From NCBI RefSeq assembly GCF_004342445.1, contig NZ_SLWW01000008.1, positions 52,667-116,666 of the forward strand: a DNA stretch of 64,000 bases, read 5' to 3'. The stretch comes from Rhodovulum euryhalinum. Lineage in GTDB: Bacteria; Pseudomonadota; Alphaproteobacteria; Rhodobacterales; Rhodobacteraceae. Within the stretch, counting starts at the first letter, position 1. Every line of letters starts with the position of its first letter. The position numbers were made by a program, and so were the translations under genes. Of this stretch, positions 50,879-61,553 are shown piece after piece. The notes under the pieces are model-generated. The model saw nothing but the letters and a program-made list of their open reading frames with translations. It searched no databases and was not told the DNA's origin.

Positions 50879-52246
50879 TCATCCGAAGGTCCTGACTGGC
50901 GCCTTGAGCGTCACCAGTTCCTCGGCCATCGTGGGATGCACCGCGACCGTCCGGTCGAAATCCTCCTTGGTCGCGCCCATCCGGATCGCGATGGCGGCCA
51001 ACTGGATCATCTCGCCCGCGTGGTCGGCCACGATATGGCAGCCCAGAACCTTGCGTGTGCTGGCGCAGACGATCAGCTTCATCAGCACCCGGTCCTCGCG
51101 CCCGGCAAAGCCCGACTGCATCGGCCGGAACGCGGTCGCGTAGATCTCGACGGGGCCGTGCGCGCGGGCCTCTTCCTCGGTCTGGCCGATGGTGCCGAAC
51201 TCGGGCTGGGTGAACACCGCGCCGGGCACCAGCGTGTGATCGGCCCGCGTCGGATTGCCCTTGAACACGGTCTCGACGAAGGCCGCGCCCTCGCGGATCG
51301 CCACGGGGGTCAGGTTGATCCGGTCGGTCACGTCGCCCACGGCATAGATCGAAGGCACGGCGGTCTGGGAATAGCCGTCCACCTCGACCGCGCCATTCTG
51401 CTTCAGGCCCACGCCAAGCTCGGCAAGGCCCAGCCCTTGGGTATTGGGCACCCGGCCCGTCGCGTACAGCACCGCGTCGAACACCGCGTCATGGCCGTCG
51501 GTGGATTTCACCCACAACCCGTCCTCGACCCGGTCGATCCGCTGCACGTTGCAGCCCAGCCGCAGGTCGATGCCCTGCTGCTGCATCGCCCCCGCGATAT
51601 GCCCCCGCGCCTCCTCATCAAAGCCGCGCAGGATCTGGGCGCCACGGTAATATTGCGTGACCTCAACACCCAGCCCGTTGAGGATGCAGGCAAACTCGCA
51701 CGCGATATAGCCGCCGCCGACGATCAAGATCCTGCCGGGCAGCGTCTCGAACCGGAACACCTCGTTCGAGGTGATCGTGTGCTCGACCCCCGGGAACTCG
51801 GGCACGAAGGGCCGCCCGCCGGTCGCGACCAGGATATGGCGCGCGGTCTTTTCGATGCCGTCGGCCAGCCGCACGGTATGCGGATCGGCCAGCACCGCGC
51901 GGGTGTCGAAGATCTCCACCCCCGCCTTTTCCAGGTTGCCCCTGTAAATGCCCTCGAGCCGGTTCAGTTCCGCATCCAGCTTGCCCCGGAACGCCGTCCA
52001 GTCGAAGCCGCCCGCGCTCACGTCCCAGCCATAGGCGCGCGCATCCTGCATGGCGCCCGCATAGCCCGAGGCGAAGACCATCAGCTTTTTCGGCACGCAG
52101 CCGCGGATCACGCAGGTGCCGCCCATGCGGTATTCCTCGGCAAGCCCCACCCGGGCGCCCGCCTCGGCCGCCGCCAGCCTGGCCGCGCGCACGCCGCCCG
52201 AGCCGCCGCCGATGACGAAGAGATCGTAGTCGAACGCCATGGCCAT
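50879..52246 (-). CDS. gor: Glutathione-disulfide reductase
   Basis: A flavoprotein of 455 residues (453 if the ATG at 52240 is used) that reduces oxidised glutathione with NADPH. The FAD motif is VIGGGSGGVRAARLA near residue 10, and the redox-active disulfide is GGTCVIRGCVPKK near residue 42. The NADPH motif is VGGGYIACEFACI near residue 173, and the C-terminal HPTMAEELV carries the catalytic His-Glu of the dimer partner. The gene follows rpiA with a few bases between them. A longer frame to 52351 lies over rpiA and is not used. Confidence 0.94.
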   Translation of the reverse strand: MAMAFDYDLFVIGGGSGGVRAARLAAAEAGARVGLAEEYRMGGTCVIRGCVPKKLMVFASGYAGAMQDARAYGWDVSAGGFDWTAFRGKLDAELNRLEGIYRGNLEKAGVEIFDTRAVLADPHTVRLADGIEKTARHILVATGGRPFVPEFPGVEHTITSNEVFRFETLPGRILIVGGGYIACEFACILNGLGVEVTQYYRGAQILRGFDEEARGHIAGAMQQQGIDLRLGCNVQRIDRVEDGLWVKSTDGHDAVFDAVLYATGRVPNTQGLGLAELGVGLKQNGAVEVDGYSQTAVPSIYAVGDVTDRINLTPVAIREGAAFVETVFKGNPTRADHTLVPGAVFTQPEFGTIGQTEEEARAHGPVEIYATAFRPMQSGFAGREDRVLMKLIVCASTRKVLGCHIVADHAGEMIQLAAIAIRMGATKEDFDRTVAVHPTMAEELVTLKAPVRTFG

Positions 52247-52250
52247 CGGC

Positions 52251-53033
52251 TCAGATGTTGCTGAACAGGTTGTCGCCGTCGGCGAACGCCACGCGATCCT
52301 CGGCGACGGTCCCGGCGGTGATGTCGCGGATTTCCACCCGGCCGTCGCCATGGCCGATCACCACCACGTCGCAGATGTCGATGAACAGGCCGTTCTCGAC
52401 CACGCCGGGGATCTGGTTGATCAGAAGCGACAGCTGCCGCGGGTTGCCGATGCGTTTGAGATGCAGGTCGAGGATGCGGTTGCCCTCGTCGGTGACGAAG
52501 GGCGCCGTGCCATCCATGCGCAAGGTCACCTCGCGGCCCAGCACGTCAAGCCCCTCCAGCGCCTCTTCGACCAGCTTGCGCGTGGCGGTCCAGCCGAAAG
52601 AGATCACCTCGACCGGCAGCGGGAAGGCGCCCAGATGTGCCACCTCCTTGGCCGGGTCGGCGATCACGATCATCCGGTCGGACGCGGTCGCAACGATCTT
52701 TTCCTGCAGATGCGCACCGCCCCCGCCCTTGATCAGATTCAGCTCCGCGTCGAACTCGTCGGCGCCGTCGATGGTCAGGTCCAGCCAGCCCGCCTCGTCC
52801 AGCGAGATCACCTCGATCCCCATCTCGCGCGCCAGATCCGCGGTTCGGGTCGAGGTCGGCACGCCCTTGATCCGCAGCCCCTCGTCGCGCACCCGCTCGC
52901 CCAGGCAGCGCACCATCCAGGCGGCCGTCGATCCGGTGCCAAGCCCGACCTTCATGCCGCTTTCGACAAAGGCGCTGGCGCGCTTGGCGGCGGCGAACTT
53001 GGCCTTGTCTATGGGGGAAAGCTCTCCGGGCAT
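52251..53033 (-). CDS. rpiA: Ribose-5-phosphate isomerase A
   Basis: A 260-residue enzyme that interconverts ribose-5-phosphate and ribulose-5-phosphate. Family blocks are present: VGLGTGSTAAWM near residue 30 (phosphate loop), DGADEFDAELNLIKGGGGAHLQEKIVA near residue 90 with the catalytic Asp and Lys/Glu residues, and FPLPVEVISFGW. It starts a probable two-gene operon with gor, which links the pentose-phosphate pathway with NADPH-dependent redox. Length is slightly above the E. coli enzyme (219) because of a C-terminal tail. Confidence 0.95.
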   Translation of the reverse strand: MPGELSPIDKAKFAAAKRASAFVESGMKVGLGTGSTAAWMVRCLGERVRDEGLRIKGVPTSTRTADLAREMGIEVISLDEAGWLDLTIDGADEFDAELNLIKGGGGAHLQEKIVATASDRMIVIADPAKEVAHLGAFPLPVEVISFGWTATRKLVEEALEGLDVLGREVTLRMDGTAPFVTDEGNRILDLHLKRIGNPRQLSLLINQIPGVVENGLFIDICDVVVIGHGDGRVEIRDITAGTVAEDRVAFADGDNLFSNI

Positions 53034-53197
53034 GGGCAGGTCTCCTCTCTCGGGTCCTTGCCCTTATAGGCAAGAAGGATCAGGGCCGCGAGGGGCAATT
53101 GCGCGGACCGCGGCCAACGCGGCGCGGTCCGCGACGCGTCGCTTTCGGGATGGAAAGCGCGCGCGGGCGTGCCACCTTTGGACAAAGGGAGGCAATC

Positions 53198-54574
53198 ATG
53201 TACCTGTCCGTCTTCGACATCTTCAAGATCGGGATCGGCCCGTCGTCCTCGCACACGATGGGACCGATGGTGGCGGCCGCACGGTTTCTGGACCTGTTGC
53301 GCGCCTCGCCCTTCCACGCCCACGGGCTGCGCGCGTCGCTGCATGGCTCGCTGGCCTTCACGGGCGTGGGCCATGCCACCGACCGGGCGGTGATCCTCGG
53401 CCTCGACGGGGTGATACCGCAAACCTACGACGCCGAGGCGGCCGAGACCGCCCTGGCCCGCATCCGGCGCGAGGGACGCGTCGCGCCCGAAGGGCTGGGC
53501 CCGCTGGTCTTCGATCCGGCGCGCGACCTGGTGTTCGACTATGACCGGGCATTGCCCGGCCACGCGAACGGCATGATCCTCAGCGCCACGGACGCGCAGG
53601 GCGACGTGATCCTGGCCGAGACCTACTATTCCATCGGCGGCGGCTTCGTGCGCAGCGCGGCGGAACTGGACTCGGGCGACGCCGACGATGAGGCAGGCGC
53701 CCCCGTCCCCTACCCGTTCCACAACGCCGCCGAGATGCTTGACATGGCCGCGCGCTCGGGCCGGTCAATCGCCCAGATGAAGCGGGCCAACGAACTGACG
53801 CTGCGCAGCCCCAGGGTGCTTGATGACGGGCTCGCGGCGATCTGGGCGGCGATGACCGGGTGCATCGACCGGGGGCTTGCCACCGGCGGCACCCTGCCCG
53901 GCGGGCTGAACATCCGCCGCCGCGCCCACGCGATCCACCAGACGCTGCTGGCCGAGCGCGGGCTGAACCTGACGCCGCCCCACACGATCAACGACTGGAT
54001 GAGCGTCTACGCCATGGCCGTGAACGAGGAGAACGCCGCCGGGGGCCAGGTGGTCACGGCCCCCACCAATGGCGCGGCGGGCGTGGTGCCCGCCACGATC
54101 CGCTACTGGCTGGACCATGTGCCCGGCGCGCAGCCCTCGAAGGTGGGGGACTTTCTGCTGACCGCAGCGGCGATCGGCGGGATCATCAAGCGCAACGCCT
54201 CGATCTCGGGCGCCGAATGTGGCTGCCAGGCCGAGGTCGGCTCGGCCGCGGCGATGGCGGCGGCGGGGCTGGCGGCGGTGATGGGCGGCAGCCCGGCCCA
54301 TGTCGAGAACGCCGCCGAGATCGCGCTGGAGCATCACCTCGGCATGACCTGCGACCCGGTCAAGGGGCTGGTACAGGTGCCCTGCATCGAGCGGAACGGG
54401 CTTGGCGCGATCAAGGCGGTCTCGGCGGCCTCGCTGGCGCTGCGGGGGACGGGCGAGCATTTCATGCCGCTCGACAACTGCATCGAGGCGATGCGCCAGA
54501 CCGGCCGGGACATGAGCGACAAGTACAAGGAAACCGCCCTCGGCGGGCTTGCCGTGAACGTGCCGAACTGCTGA
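53198..54574 (+). CDS. sdaA: L-serine ammonia-lyase (L-serine dehydratase), iron-sulfur type
   Basis: A 458-residue single-chain enzyme that converts L-serine to pyruvate and ammonia. The N-terminal beta domain has [20 protein letters not shown] (residues 4-23). The catalytic alpha domain has [13 protein letters not shown], the cluster-binding [13 protein letters not shown] and [16 protein letters not shown], which together carry the [4Fe-4S] cysteines. AAAGGGAGG precedes the ATG at 53198; the frame is open to 53099. It is divergent from rpiA, and the 164-base gap shows no other gene. Confidence 0.95.
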   Translation: MYLSVFDIFKIGIGPSSSHTMGPMVAAARFLDLLRASPFHAHGLRASLHGSLAFTGVGHATDRAVILGLDGVIPQTYDAEAAETALARIRREGRVAPEGLGPLVFDPARDLVFDYDRALPGHANGMILSATDAQGDVILAETYYSIGGGFVRSAAELDSGDADDEAGAPVPYPFHNAAEMLDMAARSGRSIAQMKRANELTLRSPRVLDDGLAAIWAAMTGCIDRGLATGGTLPGGLNIRRRAHAIHQTLLAERGLNLTPPHTINDWMSVYAMAVNEENAAGGQVVTAPTNGAAGVVPATIRYWLDHVPGAQPSKVGDFLLTAAAIGGIIKRNASISGAECGCQAEVGSAAAMAAAGLAAVMGGSPAHVENAAEIALEHHLGMTCDPVKGLVQVPCIERNGLGAIKAVSAASLALRGTGEHFMPLDNCIEAMRQTGRDMSDKYKETALGGLAVNVPNC

Positions 54575-54642
54575 GACAGCCGCGGCCGGGACAGTACGAA
54601 TGACGCTGGACGCGGCGGCGCAGACCGGTGCAACACTCTGCC

Positions 54643-55557
54643 ATGATCCACGCCCCCGACCGCATCGTCCCCGGCATCCTGCTGATGATCGGCTTTACCG
54701 TCACCGCGCCGGTGATGGACAGTTTCGCCAAGCTCGCCGCGGCAGATATCCCCGTGGGCCAGATCGTCGCCGCGCGCTTTGCCGTCCAGATCGTGCTGCT
54801 TTTCCCCGTCGCCGCGGCGCTGGGGACACTGGCCCGGCCCGGCGCGCGCGAGGCCGCGCAGCACCTTGCGCGCGCGGGCCTGATCGTTGCGGCCACCACC
54901 GCCTTTTTCGCCGCGCTTCGGTCGATGCCGCTGGCCGATGCAATCGCGATCTTCTTTGTCGAGCCGTTCATCCTGACGCTGCTGGGCGCGCTGGTGCTGG
55001 GCGAATCCGTGGGCTGGCGCCGGGTGGTTGCCTGTCTCGTCGGCTTTGGCGGTGCGCTGATGGTGATCCGGCCCAGCTTTGCCGCCTTCGGGGCCGTGGC
55101 GTTGTTGCCGCTGCTGACCGCGTTCTGCTTTGCCTGCTACGTGGTGCTGACCCGCCATGTCGCGCGGCAAAGCCATCCGGTGGCGTTGCAGGCCTGGACC
55201 GCGCTGGCCGCCTGCGTGATCGTGCTGCCCGCGCTGGTGCTGTTCGATGGCTCGGGCGTCGCGCCGCTGGACCCGGTGATGCCGCAAGGCGTGTTCTGGC
55301 TGTGGCTGCTGGGCGTGGGGCTTGCCGCAACGATCTCGCACCTGTTCATCAGCGCGGCGCTGCGGCTTGCCCCGACCGCGGTGATCGCGCCGCTGCAATA
55401 TCTGGAAATCGTCGCCGCCGCGGCACTCGGCTACCTGATCTTCGACGACCTGCCCGACGCGCAGTCCTTCGCGGGCATCGCGATCATCATGGGCGCGGGG
55501 CTCTATGTCTTCCTGCGCGAGCGTCACCTCAGCCGCCCGCCGCCGCCCCCGCCATGA
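54643..55557 (+). CDS. DMT-superfamily transporter, EamA domain
   Basis: A 304-residue membrane protein with about ten helices in two EamA repeats (residues about 8-135 and 145-290). The second contains the typical APLQYLEIVAAAALGYLIFDD block. The substrate is unknown; relatives export amino acids or metabolites. The ATG at 54643 fits the start of helix 1; a GTG at 54628 is an alternative, and neither has a strong ribosome-binding site. The 3' end overlaps the convergent thiamine pyrophosphokinase gene by 29 bases. Confidence 0.88.
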   Translation: MIHAPDRIVPGILLMIGFTVTAPVMDSFAKLAAADIPVGQIVAARFAVQIVLLFPVAAALGTLARPGAREAAQHLARAGLIVAATTAFFAALRSMPLADAIAIFFVEPFILTLLGALVLGESVGWRRVVACLVGFGGALMVIRPSFAAFGAVALLPLLTAFCFACYVVLTRHVARQSHPVALQAWTALAACVIVLPALVLFDGSGVAPLDPVMPQGVFWLWLLGVGLAATISHLFISAALRLAPTAVIAPLQYLEIVAAAALGYLIFDDLPDAQSFAGIAIIMGAGLYVFLRERHLSRPPPPPP

Positions 55558-56206
55558 CCGCCTCGGCGGTGGCCTCGAGTTCGGCCTCGGGCAGGATGGC
55601 GATCATCGCGCCCGACCCGATCCGGATCCGCACCGGCCCCGTCACCTCGTTCGAGGTGCCGATCCGCCCGTCCGGCGCGAAGTCGATCCCGCCGATCGGC
55701 CAGCGCAAGCCCTCGCTTTCGCCCTGCACCGGGCCAAGCGGGAACAACGACAGGCGCGAGCCCGGCGGCGGGGCGAGACACAGCTCGGGCGGGCAGAGGA
55801 AACAGATATCCGCCTCGCCCACCAGGATGCAGCGCCGGTCGGGGTGGCGGGCCAGCACGTTCATCGCCGCAAGCGCATGGTCGATCCGCGCGCCCATGAA
55901 GCCGACCCCCAGGATCAGCGGGGCCGCAACCGCCCGCAGGCATTTCTCGAAATCGGTGCTGTCCTGCTCGGTGACATGGTGCAGCCGGTCGGGAGGCAGC
56001 GTCGCGCGGGCCCGGTCCGAGATCGAGTCGAAATCCCCGATCACCAGCCGGGGCATCAGCCCGGCCGCCAGCGCCAGATCGGCGCCGCCATCGGCCGCGA
56101 CCACCTCGGCGGCCAGGCGGCACACACGCGCAAGGTGATTCGGGTTAATGAAACCTCCGCCGATGATTGCGATTGCGGCGGGACTGTGGAGCAATTGTGG
56201 CGACAT
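55529..56206 (-). CDS. thiN: Thiamine pyrophosphokinase (thiamine diphosphokinase)
   Basis: A 225-residue enzyme that transfers pyrophosphate from ATP to thiamine. The catalytic domain has ADGGADLAL near residue 38, VIGDFDSIS near residue 55 (metal and thiamine-contact Asp residues) and EQDSTDFEKCL near residue 79. The C-terminal beta-sandwich domain contains SLFPLGPV and GTSNEVTG. The first ATG at 56206 is used; it has little ribosome-binding sequence. Its product cofactor would also serve the IolD-like enzyme elsewhere in the window, though no link is needed. Confidence 0.92.
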   Translation of the reverse strand: MSPQLLHSPAAIAIIGGGFINPNHLARVCRLAAEVVAADGGADLALAAGLMPRLVIGDFDSISDRARATLPPDRLHHVTEQDSTDFEKCLRAVAAPLILGVGFMGARIDHALAAMNVLARHPDRRCILVGEADICFLCPPELCLAPPPGSRLSLFPLGPVQGESEGLRWPIGGIDFAPDGRIGTSNEVTGPVRIRIGSGAMIAILPEAELEATAEAVMAGAAAGG

Positions 56207-56301
56207 CGTGGCAGCAATGGGTCAGGATTGGGTCCGGCGCAACCAAAACACTGAAAAATCCACTAAAAAACCGCTTTCTGTTCATCTTTGAGAACCACAC
56301 T

Positions 56302-58305
56302 ATGGTAAACATAAGGGAATTGGTGCGCGGAGAAAGCGAGCGGCTTATGGTTGGTGCGAGTAAGATCCTTACCGTGTCCTACGGCACCTTTTCGTGCACC
56401 CTCGAAGGGTTCGAGGATTCCTTCGACACGATGAAGGCGATTGCCGAGTATTTCCGTGACCTCGCGGCGGATGATCGCTATTTCGGGGCCGAACCGCCAA
56501 CCCCCGATGCAGAGATGCTGCAACGCATCGCCGAACGCGAGATCCGCAAGCGGGTCGAGGCGCGGGTGGGAGAGGACGGCATCGTGCTGCGGCCCGCGGC
56601 ACTGCCGGGGGACGATGGCCCGCCGGTCTTCGCCGACGAGGCGCCCGAGGCACGGTCGATCCATGCCGACCCGATGCCCGCATCCAGGACGCGCCCGGAG
56701 GACGAACCGGAATCGGTCGCGGCCAAACTTGCCCGGATCCGCGCCGTGGTCGAGAAGGCCCGCAGCGCAGCCCCGGCCATGTATGGCGAGCCGGGCTCGG
56801 GCAATGACCTCGATGCGATCCGCCCCGCCCCCCGGACGGAGGGTCCCCCCGACCCAAAGTTGCCTGATCCGGCTGCAGAAGCGCCGGAACGACGCCATGC
56901 CCGTCCGGCCGCAGAACCGCGCGCCGAGACTGGAGACGCAGCCGCCGAAGCCGAGGCCGGCAGCCCCAAGGGTGCGGGGCCTTCCTTCCTGGCGGAGAGG
57001 GGCGTTGCGGCGACCGGGATCGGCATCCCGGCAGAAACGGTCGTTGCAGACGTGCAGGCCCCGGGAGCGATCCCGTACGGGACCGGGTCCAGTGATGCCG
57101 CGGGCGCGGCCGCCCGCGTCCTGACGGTACTGGGAACCGCTGGTCGGCCCGCCTCCGGCCTCGGCCCCGAGGCAACCGCCGCGCCGCGCGCCCGCGCCCG
57201 GGTACTGAAGCTCAAGCGAGAGGATCTCGCGGTGCACTGGCCCGCCGCAGCCCCCCACCCCGTTGCCCGGCCGCCCGCCGCGGCAGCACAGGATGAAGCC
57301 CGCCTTCCAGCGGCGCTGGAAGCCGAGCTTCAGGCGGAACTGGCCGCACTCCGCGCCGAGTTCGACAGTCCCGACGCCGGGTTGGCCAAGGTGGAAACCT
57401 CGCCCCCCCGACAAGGCCCCCTGTTGCTGCAAAGCCCGGTTCAAAGCCCGTCTCCGCCCCCCTCGCATCCGGCCGCCAAGGCCGATGCAGCGCCGGAGAT
57501 GACCGAAAGCGGCGAAGAGGCAGGGGACAACCTGTCTGCGGGCAGCATGGCGGACGCCGGTACGGCCAGTACCAAAGAGGGCCTGCCCGAGGCCGGCCGC
57601 GAACAGGTCGAGATTGCGTTGCAGCGGCTGTGGGATGAGACCAACACCAAGCTGGAGGGCGTCGAGCAGAAGCGCCGCCGCGCCTCGATCGCGCATCTGA
57701 AGGCCGCCGTCGCGGCGACCTTTGCCGACCGCAAGGCCGGTGCCGGGCCCGAAGGCAGGGCCGACGAGGAACGCGACCGCCGCCCCTACCGCCAGGTGCT
57801 CGCCAAGGTCGTGCGCGGCAACCGCGAGGCGACGGCCACCGACCACCCCGACGGGTCAGGCCGGCTTGCGCCGCTTATGCTGGTGTCGGAACAGCGCATC
57901 GACCAGCCACAGCCCGACCCGCGTACCGCACACGAGGCGATCCGCCCGCGTCGCGTTTCGGCGGGCGGGGACGACAAGGCCATCCCGGATGCCGCTCTCG
58001 CCAGGTCGAGCAGCTTCGAGACATTCGTCGCCGAGCGTGGCACGACCGGGATCACCGGCGTGCTGGAGGCGGCAGCGGCCTTCCTGCACCAGCACGAGGG
58101 ACAGGACCATTTCTCGCGCCCGCAGGTGCTGCGCGTGGCGATGGACCATCTGGGCCGGGACATCCCGCGTGAGGACGTCCTGCGCGCCTTTGGCAGCCTG
58201 CTCCGGATCGGCACGTTCAAGAAGTTGCGGCGGGGCGATTTCGTTCTGGCGTCGCGCGACAAGGGCGGAGACGCCTCCGAGGCTGCGCAGCGCCGCCACG
58301 CCTGA
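56302..58305 (+). CDS. Uncharacterised 667-residue protein conserved in Rhodobacterales (sometimes labelled CheA-like)
   Basis: I recognise this only as a Rhodobacterales family; relatives often carry an unsupported 'chemotaxis' label. Residues about 15-90 form a conserved block (KILTVSYGTFSCTLEGFEDSF, then MKAIAEYFRDLA and RYFGAEPPTPDAEML). Residues about 95-420 are low-complexity Ala/Pro-rich. Residues about 430-520 contain helices with WDETNTKLEGVEQKRRRASI. The last 120 residues form a winged-helix-like block ending in LLRIGTFKKLRRGDFVLAS. No transmembrane segment or histidine-kinase motif is visible. The ATG at 56302 is chosen because it starts the conserved region. Confidence 0.72.
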   Translation: MVNIRELVRGESERLMVGASKILTVSYGTFSCTLEGFEDSFDTMKAIAEYFRDLAADDRYFGAEPPTPDAEMLQRIAEREIRKRVEARVGEDGIVLRPAALPGDDGPPVFADEAPEARSIHADPMPASRTRPEDEPESVAAKLARIRAVVEKARSAAPAMYGEPGSGNDLDAIRPAPRTEGPPDPKLPDPAAEAPERRHARPAAEPRAETGDAAAEAEAGSPKGAGPSFLAERGVAATGIGIPAETVVADVQAPGAIPYGTGSSDAAGAAARVLTVLGTAGRPASGLGPEATAAPRARARVLKLKREDLAVHWPAAAPHPVARPPAAAAQDEARLPAALEAELQAELAALRAEFDSPDAGLAKVETSPPRQGPLLLQSPVQSPSPPPSHPAAKADAAPEMTESGEEAGDNLSAGSMADAGTASTKEGLPEAGREQVEIALQRLWDETNTKLEGVEQKRRRASIAHLKAAVAATFADRKAGAGPEGRADEERDRRPYRQVLAKVVRGNREATATDHPDGSGRLAPLMLVSEQRIDQPQPDPRTAHEAIRPRRVSAGGDDKAIPDAALARSSSFETFVAERGTTGITGVLEAAAAFLHQHEGQDHFSRPQVLRVAMDHLGRDIPREDVLRAFGSLLRIGTFKKLRRGDFVLASRDKGGDASEAAQRRHA

Positions 58306-58332
58306 ACCGCGGGTTGGATGCGACGGGCGTCG

Positions 58333-58586
58333 TCAGCGCCGGGTCGTTTTGCCGGGGTCCTGCGGGGTCGGCGCGGCGTCGGGATCGGGTTGCCCTATGC
58401 CCCGGAAGACGAAACGGAACGGCAGCGCCCAGACAATCCCCAGCACGACATAGACCAGTAGCTCGACCCAGAACGGCGGCCGCCCGATCAGGTTCATCAC
58501 CGTCACCGCGGTCACGACATAGGCGGGCAGCCCGATCAGGAGGATCACGAGCGACCAGCGGCGGCGTGCTTTCCAGGACAGGGCCA

Positions 58587-58587
<1 letters not shown>
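58333..58587 (-). CDS. DUF2842 family small membrane protein
   Basis: An 84-residue protein with two transmembrane helices (about 13-34 and 40-62). The KARRRWSLVILL start and the ALPFRFVFRG sequence after helix 2 match DUF2842, an alphaproteobacterial family of unknown function. Its ATG overlaps the purA stop by one base (TGATG), so it is likely translationally coupled to purA. The Pro/Thr-rich tail is hydrophilic. Confidence 0.87.
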
Positions 58588-59879
<1,292 letters not shown>

Positions 59880-59980
59880 GGCCCTGCTCCTTGCGATGCC
59901 CCGTGCAAACCCGCGCCGGTATATCGGGCTGCGACGACGAGGCAAGCCGATTTTTCGCGGGACGCTTGCGGCCGGGGCGC

Positions 59981-60000
59981 TAGACTGCGCCCCGAGTCGG
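59981..60000 (+). promoter_or_regulatory. 20-base element upstream of the first DUF6524-like gene (copy 1)
   Basis: TAGACTGCGCCCCGAGTCGG at this position matches 60516-60535 at 17 of 20 bases. Each copy precedes one of the two tandem paralogues. In this copy TAGACT also sits in the loop of a seven-base stem (59974-59980 with 59987-59993). It may be a conserved promoter or leader element duplicated with the gene. Confidence 0.4.
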
Positions 60001-60023
60001 ACCGGAACGGAGGATGTCCACAG

Positions 60024-60422
60024 ATGCCGGGATTGCTGCTGCGCTGCCTGATCGCCTTCGTACTCCTGTCGCTGACCTACAACCCGACGCGGTGGAACTT
60101 CGTCCACTGGGCTCGGGGCGCCTGGGCCGAGGACATGCCGATGGTGGCGCTGGCGGGGCTGTTGCTGCTGACGGGCTACGTGATCTACCTGCGCGCCACG
60201 CTGCGCTCGATCGGCGCGTTCGGCATGGCGCTGGTGGCCGCCCTGGTGGCGGCGCTTCTGTGGGTGCTGGTCGACCGCGGCTTTGTCAGCCTCGACAATC
60301 CGGGGCTGAACACCTGGATCGGAATCGCCGCCTTGTCCGTGATTCTGGGCGTCGGACTGTCCTGGAGCCTGATCCGCCGCCGGCTGTCCGGACAGGCCGA
60401 TGTCGACGACGTGGACGAGTGA
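60024..60422 (+). CDS. DUF6524-like four-helix membrane protein, first of a tandem pair
   Basis: A 132-residue protein with four hydrophobic helices. The N-terminus ([26 protein letters not shown]) closely parallels the next gene product (ILRWVLAFILLAATYNPTTYNYITWA), so the pair arose by duplication. The function of this Rhodobacterales-rich family is unknown. GGAGGATG lies about nine bases before the ATG at 60024. A Leu/Ala-rich core and an acidic tail (ADVDDVDE) end the protein. Confidence 0.82.
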   Translation: MPGLLLRCLIAFVLLSLTYNPTRWNFVHWARGAWAEDMPMVALAGLLLLTGYVIYLRATLRSIGAFGMALVAALVAALLWVLVDRGFVSLDNPGLNTWIGIAALSVILGVGLSWSLIRRRLSGQADVDDVDE

Positions 60423-60515
60423 CGCAGGGGCAGTCCAGTTGTCGCACCCCCTTGCCAGAACGCACCTGCGACGATGAGACCGGCCAATTCTGGCCTCAGG
60501 CGGTCTATCCAGAGT

Positions 60516-60535
60516 TAGACTCTGCCGCGAGTCGG
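60516..60535 (+). promoter_or_regulatory. 20-base element upstream of the second DUF6524-like gene (copy 2)
   Basis: TAGACTCTGCCGCGAGTCGG at this position is the second copy of the element at 59981-60000. It lies 34 bases before the ATG at 60570, and a TATAAC hexamer follows at 60549-60554. The spacing to the ATG differs between copies (23 and 34 bases). Confidence 0.4.
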
Positions 60536-60569
60536 CAACTGTCTAGGATATAACCGCGGAGGACGACAA

Positions 60570-60959
60570 ATGTCCGGATTCATTCTTCGGTGGGTGCTAG
60601 CCTTCATCCTGTTGGCTGCCACCTACAACCCGACGACCTACAACTACATCACCTGGGCCCAGGCCAATTTCGAAACCGACAACAAGGCGCTCGTCGTCGG
60701 CATCGGCGTGATGCTGGGGCTGGCCATCCTGATGTACCTCGTCACCATGCTCAGGACGATGGGCCTGGTGGGGCTGGTGCTGGTGGTGATCATCCTCGGG
60801 CTTCTTGCCTACATCCTTCAGATGAAGGGCGTGATCGACACCGGCCTGACCGCCACCAATATCTGGGGCGGCCTCGCCGTGATCTCGCTGCTGCTCGCGA
60901 TTGCGACCAGCATGGGCGGAAGCAGCAAGAAGAAAGCCACCTCGAAGGCCAGCGCCTGA
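60570..60959 (+). CDS. DUF6524-like four-helix membrane protein, second of a tandem pair
   Basis: A 129-residue protein with four helices, paralogous to the preceding gene across the first helix and the TYNPT motif (residues 18-22). The tail is basic (SSKKKATSKASA), unlike the acidic tail of its neighbour, so the pair have diverged at the cytoplasmic end. GCGGAGGACG precedes the ATG. The function is unknown. The next gene, secG, begins 64 bases downstream across a hairpin. Confidence 0.83.
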   Translation: MSGFILRWVLAFILLAATYNPTTYNYITWAQANFETDNKALVVGIGVMLGLAILMYLVTMLRTMGLVGLVLVVIILGLLAYILQMKGVIDTGLTATNIWGGLAVISLLLAIATSMGGSSKKKATSKASA

Positions 60960-60970
60960 GGGGTTGCGGG

Positions 60971-61019
60971 GGCGGCCCGTTGGGCTTAGGTAGACCGCCA
61001 GACCAAGCCCGGGGCCGCC
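60971..61019 (+). other. Long imperfect hairpin directly upstream of secG
   Basis: GGCGGCCC (60971-60978) and GGGCTT (60982-60987) pair with AAGCCC (61005-61010) and GGGCCGCC (61012-61019). That gives 14 base pairs with one small internal loop and a 17-base terminal loop. It starts 12 bases after the DUF6524-like stop and ends four bases before the secG ATG, so it could mask the ribosome-binding site. No T-run follows, which argues against a simple terminator. Confidence 0.5.
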
Positions 61020-61023
61020 TCGC

Positions 61024-61407
61024 ATGGAAAACATTATCCTTATCGTCCACCTGATCCTTGCGCTTTGCCTCATCGGCATCGTGCTGTTGCAGCGCAGCGA
61101 AGGGGGTGGGCTCGGTATGGGCGGCGGCGGGGCAATCACCGGCCGCTCCCCCTCGACACCGCTGGGCAAGCTGACCTGGTTCTTCGCCATCTGCTTCATC
61201 GGCACCTCGATCGTGCTGACGATCATTGCCGCGCAGAACGCCGCGGGCACCTCGGTCATCGACCGGATCGGCGGCAGCCCGGCCCAGACCGAACAGTCCA
61301 CCCCCACGGAAACGGCGCCGGGCCTGCCCTCGGGCGAGGACCTGTTGCCGCCCGCGCCCGTGGCCCCCGGCGGCGACGCGCCGCTGATGCCGCCGCGCGC
61401 CGACTGA
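61024..61407 (+). CDS. secG: Preprotein translocase subunit SecG
   Basis: A 127-residue inner-membrane protein with two helices (about 2-21 and 53-74) around the conserved [17 protein letters not shown] loop (residues 20-36). The C-terminus is a Pro/Ala-rich tail, common in alphaproteobacteria. SecG assists SecYE and SecA during export. It lies upstream of pyrG, but a promoter-like pair and 253 bases separate the two, so they are probably separate transcripts. Confidence 0.94.
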   Translation: MENIILIVHLILALCLIGIVLLQRSEGGGLGMGGGGAITGRSPSTPLGKLTWFFAICFIGTSIVLTIIAAQNAAGTSVIDRIGGSPAQTEQSTPTETAPGLPSGEDLLPPAPVAPGGDAPLMPPRAD

Positions 61408-61553
61408 TCCGCCCCTGACACCGCCGGTTTCGCCGCGGCATCCCGCGGCGCGGCCGGCCCTGCGCCAGCACCCGAACCTTCGCTGGCAAGGCGCGGATTT
61501 TCCACAAGCAGTTGAGGCGAAACCGAAATCCTTAACAGCATCTTGCGGTCCGG

